DNA of 38,850 nt from positions 1 through 38,850 of the forward strand of contig CANJPG010000027.1 of the NCBI GenBank assembly GCA_947476065.1. Direction: 5' to 3'. Below are positions 1-6,791 of the stretch, one piece after another. The position numbers and the translations under genes are program-made. The notes under the pieces are model-generated. The model worked only from the letters and a program-made list of their open reading frames with translations. It searched no databases and was not told the DNA's origin. Each line of letters starts with the position of its first letter. Position 1 is the first letter of the stretch. The stretch comes from Fidelibacterota bacterium. Its GTDB lineage: Bacteria > Pseudomonadota > Alphaproteobacteria > Rhodospirillales > Rhodospirillaceae.

Positions 1-98
1 CTACGCCAACATATGCATTTTACAATCCACCTTGGACTCTGCCGTTTCTTCGCCGCAATGAGGTGATGGTGGACGTGGCTGCGGAAGAGCTGGGTTAG
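1..98 (+). CDS. SOUL haem-binding family protein, C-terminal 31 residues (partial)
   Basis: The frame starting at base 3 is open from the window edge to a TAG at 96-98. It encodes about 31 residues containing YNPPWTLPFLRRNEV. This aromatic/Pro/Arg stretch matches the characteristic C-terminal end of SOUL/HBP haem-binding proteins, which usually finish with a YNPPW..PxFLRRNE strand. The rest of the gene lies outside the window. SOUL proteins bind haem or tetrapyrroles; their bacterial role is poorly defined. The assignment rests on this short motif only, so the family is likely but not certain. Confidence 0.7.
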   Translation, partial: TPTYAFYNPPWTLPFLRRNEVMVDVAAEELG

Positions 99-215
99 CC
101 GACCTGAGGCGGCAGACACGCGCTCATGTTGCAATTCGCTTCACGCGTCGCGTCATCATCTGCCTTGGTATTTTTGGGATGCCTAAGCGCGCCCTTCGGT
201 TAAGCGGGGACATTC

Positions 216-488
216 ATGGGAAAAGCAAAAGACCAAGAACCCAAGCTCATTGAGTCTGAACGCTCAGGCCCATTTGAGAGAGATGGACACCTAGTCGAAG
301 TGCATATCTACAAACTCGAGCATGACAAAGAGTGGGTTCTCGAAGTCGTCGATGAGATGGGCACGTCCACGGTGTGGGATGATAAATTCAGGACCGACCG
401 CATTGCATGGAAAGAGTTCCTCAGGGCGGTCGAGAAAGAGGGAATGGCTGCGGTCATTGGGCCTGTTAAGCTTCAAAACCTGCACTGA
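216..488 (+). CDS. hypothetical protein, 90 aa
   Basis: A short acidic and basic ORF starting at ATG 216, with GGGGA five bases upstream as a plausible ribosome-binding site. The protein is charged, has no signal peptide or membrane segment, and contains a compact alpha/beta-like stretch (HLVEVHIYKLEHDKEWVLEV) followed by a DDKFxTDRxAWKEF segment. I do not recognise the family. It ends 17 bp before the tyrosine phosphatase gene on the same strand, so the two may be co-transcribed. Confidence 0.65.
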   Translation: MGKAKDQEPKLIESERSGPFERDGHLVEVHIYKLEHDKEWVLEVVDEMGTSTVWDDKFRTDRIAWKEFLRAVEKEGMAAVIGPVKLQNLH

Positions 489-505
489 GAGAGTTGCCCG
501 ATTAG

Positions 506-1024
506 ATGCTCACCCAACCTCACGGGCGCTTAATCATCTCCCCATACGATGACGTATCGCGGGAACTCCAAGAACCCGACGTAAGCCATGTGGTGTCGAT
601 CCTTGGGCGGAGTGACCAATTGCCGTGGCCTGATGTCGGCGAGCGCCAAGTGTGCCGTCTTGAATTTGACGACACGCAGTATTCATCAGGCCGGTTGGCC
701 GCGCCCAGCCGACAGCAGATCGAAGAACTGATTACCTTCGCCAAGGCTTGGGGCGGCAAACAGGGCCTTCTCATACACTGCCGCGCCGGGACAAGCCGCT
801 CACCGGCGGCGGCGATGATTGCCCTGGCCTCGATAGGTCGCGCCGATCTGATAGACAGCATCATTGTCGCGAAAGCCTACTTCCGGCCACATACCGGATG
901 CCTACGGATTGCCGACGCGATTATGTGGCCGTCGCCTGGGCTGCTTGCTATGGCGCTCAGCAAGCCGGTGCCGGTGCGAGAAGATGACATAGGCCCGGTC
1001 TCTATTTCTATCGGTGGCCTATAG
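506..1024 (+). CDS. small protein tyrosine / dual-specificity phosphatase-like protein
   Basis: 172 aa with the Cys-based phosphatase P-loop HCRAGTSRS at residues 91-99: nucleophile Cys92, phosphate-binding Arg98 and the following Ser99, i.e. HCX5RS. Asp55/Asp56 in the LEFDD segment lie upstream where the family's general acid is expected. The protein is single-domain with no signal peptide, so cytoplasmic. The family dephosphorylates phosphotyrosine or small phospho-metabolites through a cysteinyl-phosphate; the substrate here cannot be told. It follows the 90-aa gene by 17 bp. Downstream lies a 600-bp non-coding stretch, so this pair stands apart from the xth group. Confidence 0.85.
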   Translation: MLTQPHGRLIISPYDDVSRELQEPDVSHVVSILGRSDQLPWPDVGERQVCRLEFDDTQYSSGRLAAPSRQQIEELITFAKAWGGKQGLLIHCRAGTSRSPAAAMIALASIGRADLIDSIIVAKAYFRPHTGCLRIADAIMWPSPGLLAMALSKPVPVREDDIGPVSISIGGL

Positions 1025-1384
1025 GGCCACCTAAAAACCAGGCCCACGGGCAGGGAGGCCGCGTGGGGCTGTAGCGGCGCTGTAGCCGGCGTCTTGGGGG
1101 ACGATGGGTGTCCGGCTACATGCCCTGCGTAGGCTCAATGGCCCTGGGCGGCATTGGTGCGGGTCAATATAGAGCGTTGAGCGCCGCCGTAGTCAGCTAA
1201 GCGGGCAATGATAGCAAAGCGTCTCGGAATGCTAGCTTTTTGCGTCCATCCGAAATTTTGGAAATTTTTGCGCCATTCGGGCGCGGCTGCGTGAACCTGA
1301 ACACCCAGGGCGGGGTCGCTGGGGCGAAGTGCCTGGGGGGGGGTCGGGAAGCGCACCGCAACTGGCCTAAGGCGGGACTGACAG

Positions 1385-1419
1385 AACCGACAAAAGGGGT
1401 CCTGGCGGTTTTGTCAGTT
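1385..1419. repeat. nested inverted repeat built on GACAAAA/TTTTGTC
   Basis: AACCGACAAAA (1385-1395) is inverted as TTTTGTCAGTT (1409-1419) with one mismatch and a 13-nt spacer. The flanking ACTGACA (1377-1383) also pairs with TGTCAGT (1412-1418), so two alternative stems compete. In the minus-strand transcript the mismatch becomes a G.U wobble. There is no U-run, so it does not look like a classical terminator. It may be a protein-binding or recombination site, or a remnant. Confidence 0.5.
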
Positions 1420-1609
1420 GGGGGTTGGTGGGCTGTCGAGTCGGAAAGGCCGCGATCGCGGCGTGTTTGAAGGCCTGAGTTGACCGCCGCATGGGCCTAC
1501 AGCTAGCTTTTTTCATCCTGCCGTAAATGGGATAGTCTTAGGGGCACCGAGCATCGGGGGCGTAGCCACACCTGTAGCTAGACTGGCGACACCTTTATTA
1601 ACTATTTGA

Positions 1610-1615
1610 TATAAT
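1610..1615 (+). promoter_or_regulatory. consensus -10 hexamer TATAAT upstream of xth
   Basis: A perfect TATAAT sits at 1610-1615 in an AT-rich stretch otherwise absent from this GC-rich region. No good -35 is found 16-18 bp upstream. If it is the real -10, transcription would begin near 1622, only a few bases before the TTG start at 1626, which gives an almost leaderless mRNA. The AGGG at 1616-1619 could then not serve as ribosome-binding site. Confidence 0.45.
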
Positions 1616-1625
1616 AGGGTTTTAT

Positions 1626-2405
1626 TTGAAAATTAAGATCGCCACCTGGAACGTCAACTCGGTCAAAGCGCGCCTGCCCAATGTGCTGGCCTGGCTGAAG
1701 GAGGCCCAGCCCGATGTGGTGCTGCTGCAGGAAATCAAATGCATCGACGAGAATTTTCCGCGCCTTGAAATCGAGGACGCCGGCTACAACGTCGCCACCC
1801 ACGGCCAGAAGACATATAACGGCGTCGCCATTCTTTCCAAGTCGCCGTTGGAGGATGTGGTGCCGCGCCTGCCCGACGGTGAAGGCGACGACCACGCCCG
1901 CTACATGGAAGCCACGGTCTTCGGCAAGGTGCGCGTGGCCGCGATCTACCTGCCCAACGGCAATCCCCTCGGCACCGAAAAATTCACCTACAAGCTGGCC
2001 TGGATGGACCGGCTGCGCGCCCACATGATCCGGGGCCTGGCCGACGGCGAGATGCGCGTTTATGGCGGCGACTACAATGTCATTCCCACCGACGACGACG
2101 TTTACAGTCCGAAGGCCTTTGCAGACGACGCTCTCACCCAGCCCGAAAGCCGCGCGCGCTTTCGTTCGATGCTGCACCTCGGCCTGACTGATGCTTTCCG
2201 CGCGTTCAACACGCTGCCGCACCAGTACTCCTACTGGGACTATCAGGCCGGCGCCTGGCAGAAGGACAACGGCCTGCTGATCGATTTCCTGCTTTTGTCG
2301 CCCTCGGCCGCCGACGCGCTCACCAATGCCGGCATCGACAAAGGCCCCCGCGGCAAAGAGAAAGCCTCGGACCACACGCCGGTGTGGTGCGAGTTGACGA
2401 TTTAG
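1626..2405 (+). CDS. xth: exodeoxyribonuclease III (AP endonuclease)
   Basis: 259 aa, the usual length for ExoIII. The EEP-fold motifs are in order: KIATWNVNS at the N-terminus, DVVLLQEIK with the metal-binding Glu near residue 37, NGVAILS, the GGDYNVIPTDDDVY segment, and the C-terminal KASDHTPVW with the catalytic Asp-His. The enzyme cleaves DNA 5' of abasic sites and degrades 3' ends in base-excision repair. The only in-frame initiator after an upstream TAA (1599-1601) is TTG at 1626, preceded by AGGG six bases upstream. It is the first of four same-strand genes, with 34 bp to the next. Confidence 0.95.
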   Translation: MKIKIATWNVNSVKARLPNVLAWLKEAQPDVVLLQEIKCIDENFPRLEIEDAGYNVATHGQKTYNGVAILSKSPLEDVVPRLPDGEGDDHARYMEATVFGKVRVAAIYLPNGNPLGTEKFTYKLAWMDRLRAHMIRGLADGEMRVYGGDYNVIPTDDDVYSPKAFADDALTQPESRARFRSMLHLGLTDAFRAFNTLPHQYSYWDYQAGAWQKDNGLLIDFLLLSPSAADALTNAGIDKGPRGKEKASDHTPVWCELTI

Positions 2406-2439
2406 CGCGCATCTTTTTAGGTCTGGCCAAGGAGACATC

Positions 2440-2817
2440 ATGAAAAGCGAAAAGTACGCCCGCGGCCTGGAAATCCGCCGCGCGGTTATGAGCCCTGCCT
2501 TCGTCGACAAAGCTTTTGCAGACGCCGACGACTTCTCCAAGCCCATGCAGGACATGGTGACGGAATATTGCTGGGGCGAAATCTGGGGCGACGACACCCT
2601 GCCCCATAAAACCCGTAGCATCATCAACCTGGCCATGCTGAGCGCCATGGGCAAATCGCAGGAACTCAAAGGCCACGTGCGCGGTGCCTTGCGCAACGGC
2701 TGCACCAAAGCCGAAATCCGCGCCGTATTCCTGCAAGTGGCCGTCTACTGCGGCATGCCGGCGGCGCTCGAGGCGTTCCGCACTGCGAAAGAGGTGTTTA
2801 AGGAACAAGAGGCGTGA
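2440..2817 (+). CDS. carboxymuconolactone decarboxylase family protein
   Basis: 125 aa, typical for single-domain PcaC/CMD proteins. It matches the family pattern: a HKTRSIINLAMLSAMGK helix, ELKGHVRGALRNGCTKAEI, and the terminal VAVYCGMPAALEAFRTA. It lacks the CXXC of the AhpD peroxidase branch, so it fits the decarboxylase branch better. No other protocatechuate-pathway gene is nearby, so the true substrate is open. AAGGAGA just upstream of ATG 2440 is a strong ribosome-binding site. Likely cytoplasmic. Confidence 0.85.
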   Translation: MKSEKYARGLEIRRAVMSPAFVDKAFADADDFSKPMQDMVTEYCWGEIWGDDTLPHKTRSIINLAMLSAMGKSQELKGHVRGALRNGCTKAEIRAVFLQVAVYCGMPAALEAFRTAKEVFKEQEA

Positions 2818-2862
2818 GGCTTAACTAAGCTGATACCGGTATGGTGCCGGCAGCCTAACTAG

Positions 2863-2902
2863 GGCTATCCTGTCTCCGGGAACACTATCGGGGAGGATAG
2901 CC
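2863..2902 (+). promoter_or_regulatory. hairpin enclosing the Shine-Dalgarno of the Tat oxidoreductase gene
   Basis: GGCTATCC (2863-2870) is perfectly complementary to GGATAGCC (2895-2902), which ends at the base before ATG 2903. After a 2-nt bulge, TCTCC (2873-2877) can pair with GGGGA (2890-2894, one G.U). The loop is 2878-2889. The ribosome-binding site GGGGAGGA (2890-2897) therefore lies wholly inside the stem. This is the geometry of a translational switch such as an RNA thermometer or a protein- or sRNA-controlled leader. Function is inferred; pairing is seen. Confidence 0.6.
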
Positions 2903-4144
2903 ATGACCACTCAAAATTCAGATCAGAAGTCAGTCTCTCGCCGGGGGTTGTTCGGGGCAGCAGGTAAAGCCACGTTGACGGCGGGGATCATCGCGCCGTT
3001 TCGCAGGCTGGGCGGCGTCGCCTGGGCGGCGGAGACCGCCAAGACCTATAAGAAGTGGGTCATCACCAAGCCAGTCACCGACAACAAGATCACGACCGAG
3101 CATTTCAAGATGCTCGAGCTGCCCATGCCGCAGATCCAGCAGGGGCAGACGCTGATCAAGGTTAAGGTCATCAATATCCACTCCGGCGTGCGCAGCCGCA
3201 TGGGACCCAAGGGATCAACCAAAGTCGGCGACACCGACATGTACAACTACGGCTGCGCCGAGGTGCTGCAGTCGCGCGACCGCACCTTCAAGGAAGGCGA
3301 CATCATTGCCTGCCTCGCCGGCTGGCAGAGCCATCAGGCCATCAGCAGCAATGATGGGCCTCAAGTTGGCTATGTGCCGCCCAGCGAGCTGGTGAAGGAG
3401 CTGAACGGAACTAACTCGCCGTGGAGCTACGTTTTCCGCCCGGTGATGCTGAAAATGCACACGCCGGAAGTACTGATGGATGTGTTTGGCACGTCAGGCA
3501 CCACGGCCTACTTTGGCTTGCGCGAATGCGGGCCGCTGATGCCATCGGACAAAGTCGCCGTGGCCGGCACGACGGGATCGGTGGGCGCCATGGTCGCGCA
3601 GATCGCCAAGGCCAAGGGCAGTTACGTCGTCGGCTTCGGCGGCGGGCCCGAGCGCGCCAAGTGGGTGACCGATACGCTCGGCATCAACAAGGCGCTCGAT
3701 TACCGCGCCGCGGATCTGGACGCGCAGCTGAAAGCCGCCTTCCCCGACGGCATCGATGTGTACTCGGACGGCGTCGGCGGGCCCTTGTCGGAAAGCATCG
3801 CCAAATTGATGAAACCCAACAGCCGCTATCTGTCTTACGGCACCTCGGCGGCCTTCTACGACGACAAGCCGGGCACCACCGCGCAGCAGACCGGGCGCAT
3901 CTTCGGCATGACCGATTCCGTGTTCAAGATCATTCAGGAGCGCAACATCAAGCTGGAAGCCTGGCAGGTGCAGGCCCACTACCAGGACCGCATCGAGGCG
4001 GAGAATTATCTGTCGCAGCTGATCAACACCGGCCGGCTGAAGCCCGTCAACACCGTGGTCGAAGGCATCGACAACGTGCCCAAGGGCATCGTCTCGCAGT
4101 ACGAGAGCAATGTGTATGGCAAGCTGCAGCTGAAATTCGCGTGA
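2903..4144 (+). CDS. Tat-exported MDR-family NAD(P)H-dependent oxidoreductase
   Basis: 413 aa. A twin-arginine signal (SRRGLFG, residues 12-18, then a weakly hydrophobic stretch ending near AWA at about 40-42) precedes a medium-chain dehydrogenase/reductase. The Rossmann dinucleotide site is AVAGTTGSVGAMVAQIAKAKG around residues 217-237. GTSGTTAYFGL before it resembles the zinc-free CurA / prostaglandin-reductase branch. No catalytic-zinc GHE motif is seen. Export through Tat suggests folding with bound cofactor before transport, which is unusual for an MDR. The gene follows a separate SD-occluding hairpin and has no obvious partner. Substrate unknown. Confidence 0.8.
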   Translation: MTTQNSDQKSVSRRGLFGAAGKATLTAGIIAPFRRLGGVAWAAETAKTYKKWVITKPVTDNKITTEHFKMLELPMPQIQQGQTLIKVKVINIHSGVRSRMGPKGSTKVGDTDMYNYGCAEVLQSRDRTFKEGDIIACLAGWQSHQAISSNDGPQVGYVPPSELVKELNGTNSPWSYVFRPVMLKMHTPEVLMDVFGTSGTTAYFGLRECGPLMPSDKVAVAGTTGSVGAMVAQIAKAKGSYVVGFGGGPERAKWVTDTLGINKALDYRAADLDAQLKAAFPDGIDVYSDGVGGPLSESIAKLMKPNSRYLSYGTSAAFYDDKPGTTAQQTGRIFGMTDSVFKIIQERNIKLEAWQVQAHYQDRIEAENYLSQLINTGRLKPVNTVVEGIDNVPKGIVSQYESNVYGKLQLKFA

Positions 4145-4154
4145 GGCTTATCTT

Positions 4155-4179
4155 CGACCTCCCCCTTGTGGGGAGGTCG
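4155..4179. repeat. REP-like palindromic element (CGACCTCCCC...GGGGAGGTCG)
   Basis: A perfect 10-bp stem, CGACCTCCCC (4155-4164) and GGGGAGGTCG (4170-4179), with loop CTTGT. It starts 10 bp after the oxidoreductase stop. There is no U-run. The sequence closely resembles the dispersed GACCTCCCC-type palindromes common between genes in alphaproteobacterial genomes, so I read it as one copy of such a family that may also act as a transcript 3' end. Only one copy is seen here. Confidence 0.65.
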
Positions 4180-4188
4180 GCGTAAGGG

Positions 4189-4211
4189 ATAATTGTACCA
4201 GGTACAATTAT
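4189..4211. promoter_or_regulatory. 23-bp perfect palindrome, candidate operator for the GT25 gene
   Basis: ATAATTGTACC (4189-4199), centre A (4200), GGTACAATTAT (4201-4211): both 11-bp arms match exactly. It lies 18 bp before the preferred ATG (4229) of the glycosyltransferase gene, is AT-rich in a GC-rich surround, and has a 1-nt centre. That fits a dimeric repressor site better than an RNA hairpin. No adjacent regulator gene is present to name the factor. Confidence 0.55.
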
Positions 4212-4228
4212 CATTGCCGCAACGGCGC

Positions 4229-4978
4229 ATGCGCACCGCCTATCAAACCTTTGTCATCAGCCTTGCCCGGGCGGCGGATAAACACGCGCGCTTTTTAGAG
4301 CGCAATGCCGCGACAAGTTTACGCTTTGAGAGGTTCGACGCCGTTGACGGCCGCGCGCTGAGCAGGGCCGAAGCTGTATCCACGGGGTGGATCGCGGACA
4401 GCGCCCAGCACTACACGGCGGGCGCCATCGGCTGCGCGGCGTCGCACCTTGCGCTGTGGCAGCGCGCAGTCCAGAGCCAGACCAATTTCCTGATCTTCGA
4501 AGACGATGTGCACTGCCGCCACGACATCGCCGTGAAAATCGACGGGCTTTTGACGTCATTGAAAGACTGGGACGTCATCCTGCTCGGCTACAACACCGAC
4601 GCGGTTTTGGACTTCGCCGCCCCCGATGGCTCGCGCGTCAGCGGTTTTATGGCCGGCGAAAGCCCGACCCCCGAAGCCCTGGAAATGTTCGCGCAGGATT
4701 CGAGTGACGTGGCCGCCGCGCGTCTCAACAACGCCTTCGGGCTTTGTGCCTACCTAGTGTCGCCGCGCGGGGCTGCGGCCCTCGCGGGGCTGTTCCCCCG
4801 GGACAACCGCTCCGTCCTCATCTCCGCGAACAAGCCGAAGTTTGGAACGGATACGTTTACCTGCATGACCATCGACCTGCTGACCAATACGCTGTACCGG
4901 CAGTTGCAGGCCTATGTGCCGATTCCGCCGCTGGCCCTCGCCCTCAACGAGAAGGCGACGTCCACCACGCGGCGGTAA
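4229..4978 (+). CDS. glycosyltransferase family 25 (LPS biosynthesis-type) protein
   Basis: 249 aa. The family signature is complete: an N-terminal strand QTFVISLARA, the ERFDAVDGR motif, GAIGCAASHLALWQ, and the metal/nucleotide-binding LIFEDDV (the EDD triad) near residue 90. A LNNAFGLCAYLVSPRGA segment and a late GTDTFTCMTIDLL follow. GT25 enzymes transfer galactose or glucose to LPS or glycoprotein acceptors. The ORF could start at TTG 4193, but that start lies in the palindrome and the added residues are outside the family, so I choose ATG 4229; no good ribosome-binding site is visible. Convergent with ilvD, 5 bp apart. Confidence 0.85.
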   Translation: MRTAYQTFVISLARAADKHARFLERNAATSLRFERFDAVDGRALSRAEAVSTGWIADSAQHYTAGAIGCAASHLALWQRAVQSQTNFLIFEDDVHCRHDIAVKIDGLLTSLKDWDVILLGYNTDAVLDFAAPDGSRVSGFMAGESPTPEALEMFAQDSSDVAAARLNNAFGLCAYLVSPRGAAALAGLFPRDNRSVLISANKPKFGTDTFTCMTIDLLTNTLYRQLQAYVPIPPLALALNEKATSTTRR

Positions 4979-4983
4979 TCGCT

Positions 4984-6726
4984 TCAGATATCGGCGTACA
5001 TGTGGGTCTCTGCCGCAGCACCGGGGTGCGTGACCGCGCCGTTGCAGGCTTCGCCCACCAGCTGCGCGTACTTCCACAACACGCCCGACTGATAGTTGGT
5101 CATGCGCGGTTTCCAGGCGGTGCGGCGGCGGTCCATTTCCTCTTTTGATACTTCGAGGTCCATGGTGCCAGCGTCGGTGTCGATGGTGATTATATCGCCG
5201 TCCTTCACCAGCGCGATGGGTCCGCCCACAGCCGCTTCCGGGCCGACGTGGCCGACGCAGAGGCCGCGCGTGCCGCCCGAGAAACGTCCGTCGGTGATGA
5301 GTGCGACTTTATCGCCCATGCCCTGGCCAGAGAGCGCGCCGGTAGTCGCCAGCATTTCGCGCATGCCGGGGCCGCCCTTGGGGCCCTCGTAGCGGATGAT
5401 GATGACATCGCCTTCTTTGTACTTGCGGTCCTGCACGGCGGCGAAGGCCGCGTCTTCGGTATCAAAGCACAAGGCCGGGCCGCGGAACTTCTTCACCTTG
5501 AGGCCGGCGACCTTCACGATGGCGCCGTTAGGAGCGAGCGAGCCCTTGAGCCCCGCGACGCCGCCCGTGGGCGACATAGCGTTTGAGACCGGACGCACAA
5601 CGTCCTGGTCTGTCGGGAACACCACGTCCTTCATGTTCTCTTCCAGCGTCTTGCCGGTGACGGTGATGCAATCACCGTGCAGATAGCCGCCGTCCAACAG
5701 CGCCTTGATGAGGATGGGGATGCCGCCGACCTTGTACAGATCGGCCGCCACGTAACGCCCGCCCGGCTTCATGTCGCCGATGTAGGGCGTCTTCTTGAAG
5801 ATGGCGCAGACGTCGTCGAGATCGAATTTGATTCCGGCTTCGTGGGCCATGGCCGGCAGATGCAGGCCGGCGTTGGTGGAACCGCCCGAGGCCGCGACGA
5901 CCATGGCAGCATTCTCGAAAGCCTTGCGCGTGGCGATGTCGCGCGGACGCAGGTTGAGGGCCAGCAAGTCCATCACAGCGCGGCCAGCAGCCTTGGCATA
6001 ATGATTGCGCGCTTCGGTGAAGGTTGTCGGGATACTGGCCGACAGCGGCAGCGCGAGGCCCATGGCTTCGCTGACTGTCGCCATGGTGTTGGCGGTAAAC
6101 TGGCCACCGCAGGCGCCCGCCGATGGACAGGCCACGCATTCGAGCTCGTGCAGGTCCTTGTCGCTCATGTTGCCGGCGGCGTGCTGGCCGACGCCTTCGA
6201 AGACGTCAACAATGGTCACGTCCTTGCCGTGGAAGTGTCCGGGCAGGATGGCGCCGCCGTAGAGGAACACCGACGGCACGTTGAGACGCAGCATCGCCAT
6301 CATCATGCCGGGCAGCGACTTGTCGCAGCCGGCCATTCCTACCATGGCATCGTAGCTGTGACCGCGCATGGTCAGCTCTACCGTGTCGGCGATCCAGTCG
6401 CGCGACGCCAGTGAGCTCTTCATGCCCTCGTGGCCCATGGCGATGCCGTCGGTGACGGTGATGGTGGTGAACTCGCGCGGCGTGCCGCCGCCCGCACGAA
6501 CACCCTCTTTCACGATCTGCGCCTGCCGGCCCAGGTCGATGTTGCAGGGGGCCGCTTCGTTCCAACAGGTCGCAACGCCGACCATGGGCTGATGCAACTC
6601 TTCTTCCGTCAGGCCCATGGCGTAATGCATGGCGCGGTGCGGCGCCTTCGTCGGCCCTTCCGTGATGTGACGGCTGGGCAGCTTGGACTTGTCGAACTTC
6701 TGCGGCTTGGTTCCGTCGTCGAGCAT
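4984..6726 (-). CDS. ilvD: dihydroxy-acid dehydratase
   Basis: 580 aa, normal for DHAD. It dehydrates 2,3-dihydroxy-isovalerate and 2,3-dihydroxy-3-methylvalerate in valine/isoleucine synthesis. The three cluster-binding cysteines are present: Cys54 (ATCWNE), Cys134 (GCDKSLPG) and Cys205 ([11 protein letters not shown]). Near the C-terminus, [10 protein letters not shown] carries the catalytic Ser. The ORF opens further upstream (6801), but that part only translates the duplicated valS tail. The start at ATG 6726 has AAGGA about 8 bp upstream. It lies 43 bp downstream of valS and is very probably co-transcribed with it. Cytoplasmic. Confidence 0.95.
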   Translation of the reverse strand: MLDDGTKPQKFDKSKLPSRHITEGPTKAPHRAMHYAMGLTEEELHQPMVGVATCWNEAAPCNIDLGRQAQIVKEGVRAGGGTPREFTTITVTDGIAMGHEGMKSSLASRDWIADTVELTMRGHSYDAMVGMAGCDKSLPGMMMAMLRLNVPSVFLYGGAILPGHFHGKDVTIVDVFEGVGQHAAGNMSDKDLHELECVACPSAGACGGQFTANTMATVSEAMGLALPLSASIPTTFTEARNHYAKAAGRAVMDLLALNLRPRDIATRKAFENAAMVVAASGGSTNAGLHLPAMAHEAGIKFDLDDVCAIFKKTPYIGDMKPGGRYVAADLYKVGGIPILIKALLDGGYLHGDCITVTGKTLEENMKDVVFPTDQDVVRPVSNAMSPTGGVAGLKGSLAPNGAIVKVAGLKVKKFRGPALCFDTEDAAFAAVQDRKYKEGDVIIIRYEGPKGGPGMREMLATTGALSGQGMGDKVALITDGRFSGGTRGLCVGHVGPEAAVGGPIALVKDGDIITIDTDAGTMDLEVSKEEMDRRRTAWKPRMTNYQSGVLWKYAQLVGEACNGAVTHPGAAAETHMYADI

Positions 6727-6733
6727 GGGGTGT

Positions 6734-6791
6734 TCCTTGCTAGGCCGCGCTGATGCGCGGCGGTCCTTTCTAGGCTGCGCTGATGCGCGAC
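6734..6791. repeat. 28-bp tandem duplication at the valS-ilvD junction
   Basis: Copies at 6734-6761 and 6764-6791 (period 30) match at 25 of 28 bases. Each holds the sequence that encodes the last residues and TAG stop of valS plus an AAGGA ribosome-binding site in the minus direction. Only the copy at 6764-6791 is the true valS end. The copy at 6734-6761 now provides the SD for ilvD. Confidence 0.85.

Larger units (their letters stand above)
1025..1625. other. 600-bp intergenic region rich in short repeats
   Basis: No convincing gene. Two short ORFs (1135-1356 minus, 1240-1470 plus) have no recognisable protein character. What can be seen: a 9-bp inverted repeat, TGTAGCCGG (1081-1089) and CCGGCTACA (1112-1120); a direct repeat GCTAGCTTTTT at 1231-1241 and 1502-1512; an 11-bp inverted repeat with one mismatch, AACCGACAAAA (1385-1395) and TTTTGTCAGTT (1409-1419), overlapped by a second one, ACTGACA (1377-1383) and TGTCAGT (1412-1418); a 14-bp perfect palindrome GCCGCGATCGCGGC at 1449-1462; and an AT-rich tail with TATAAT at 1610-1615 just before xth. 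Confidence 0.6.

Noticed and set aside
1240-1470. 76-aa frame in the gene-free region
   Set aside because: No SD, no family features, and it runs through inverted repeats.
1602-2708. 368-aa open frame on the minus strand
   Set aside because: It lies opposite xth and the carboxymuconolactone gene, both with clear family motifs; it has no motif of its own and reflects GC-rich codon bias.
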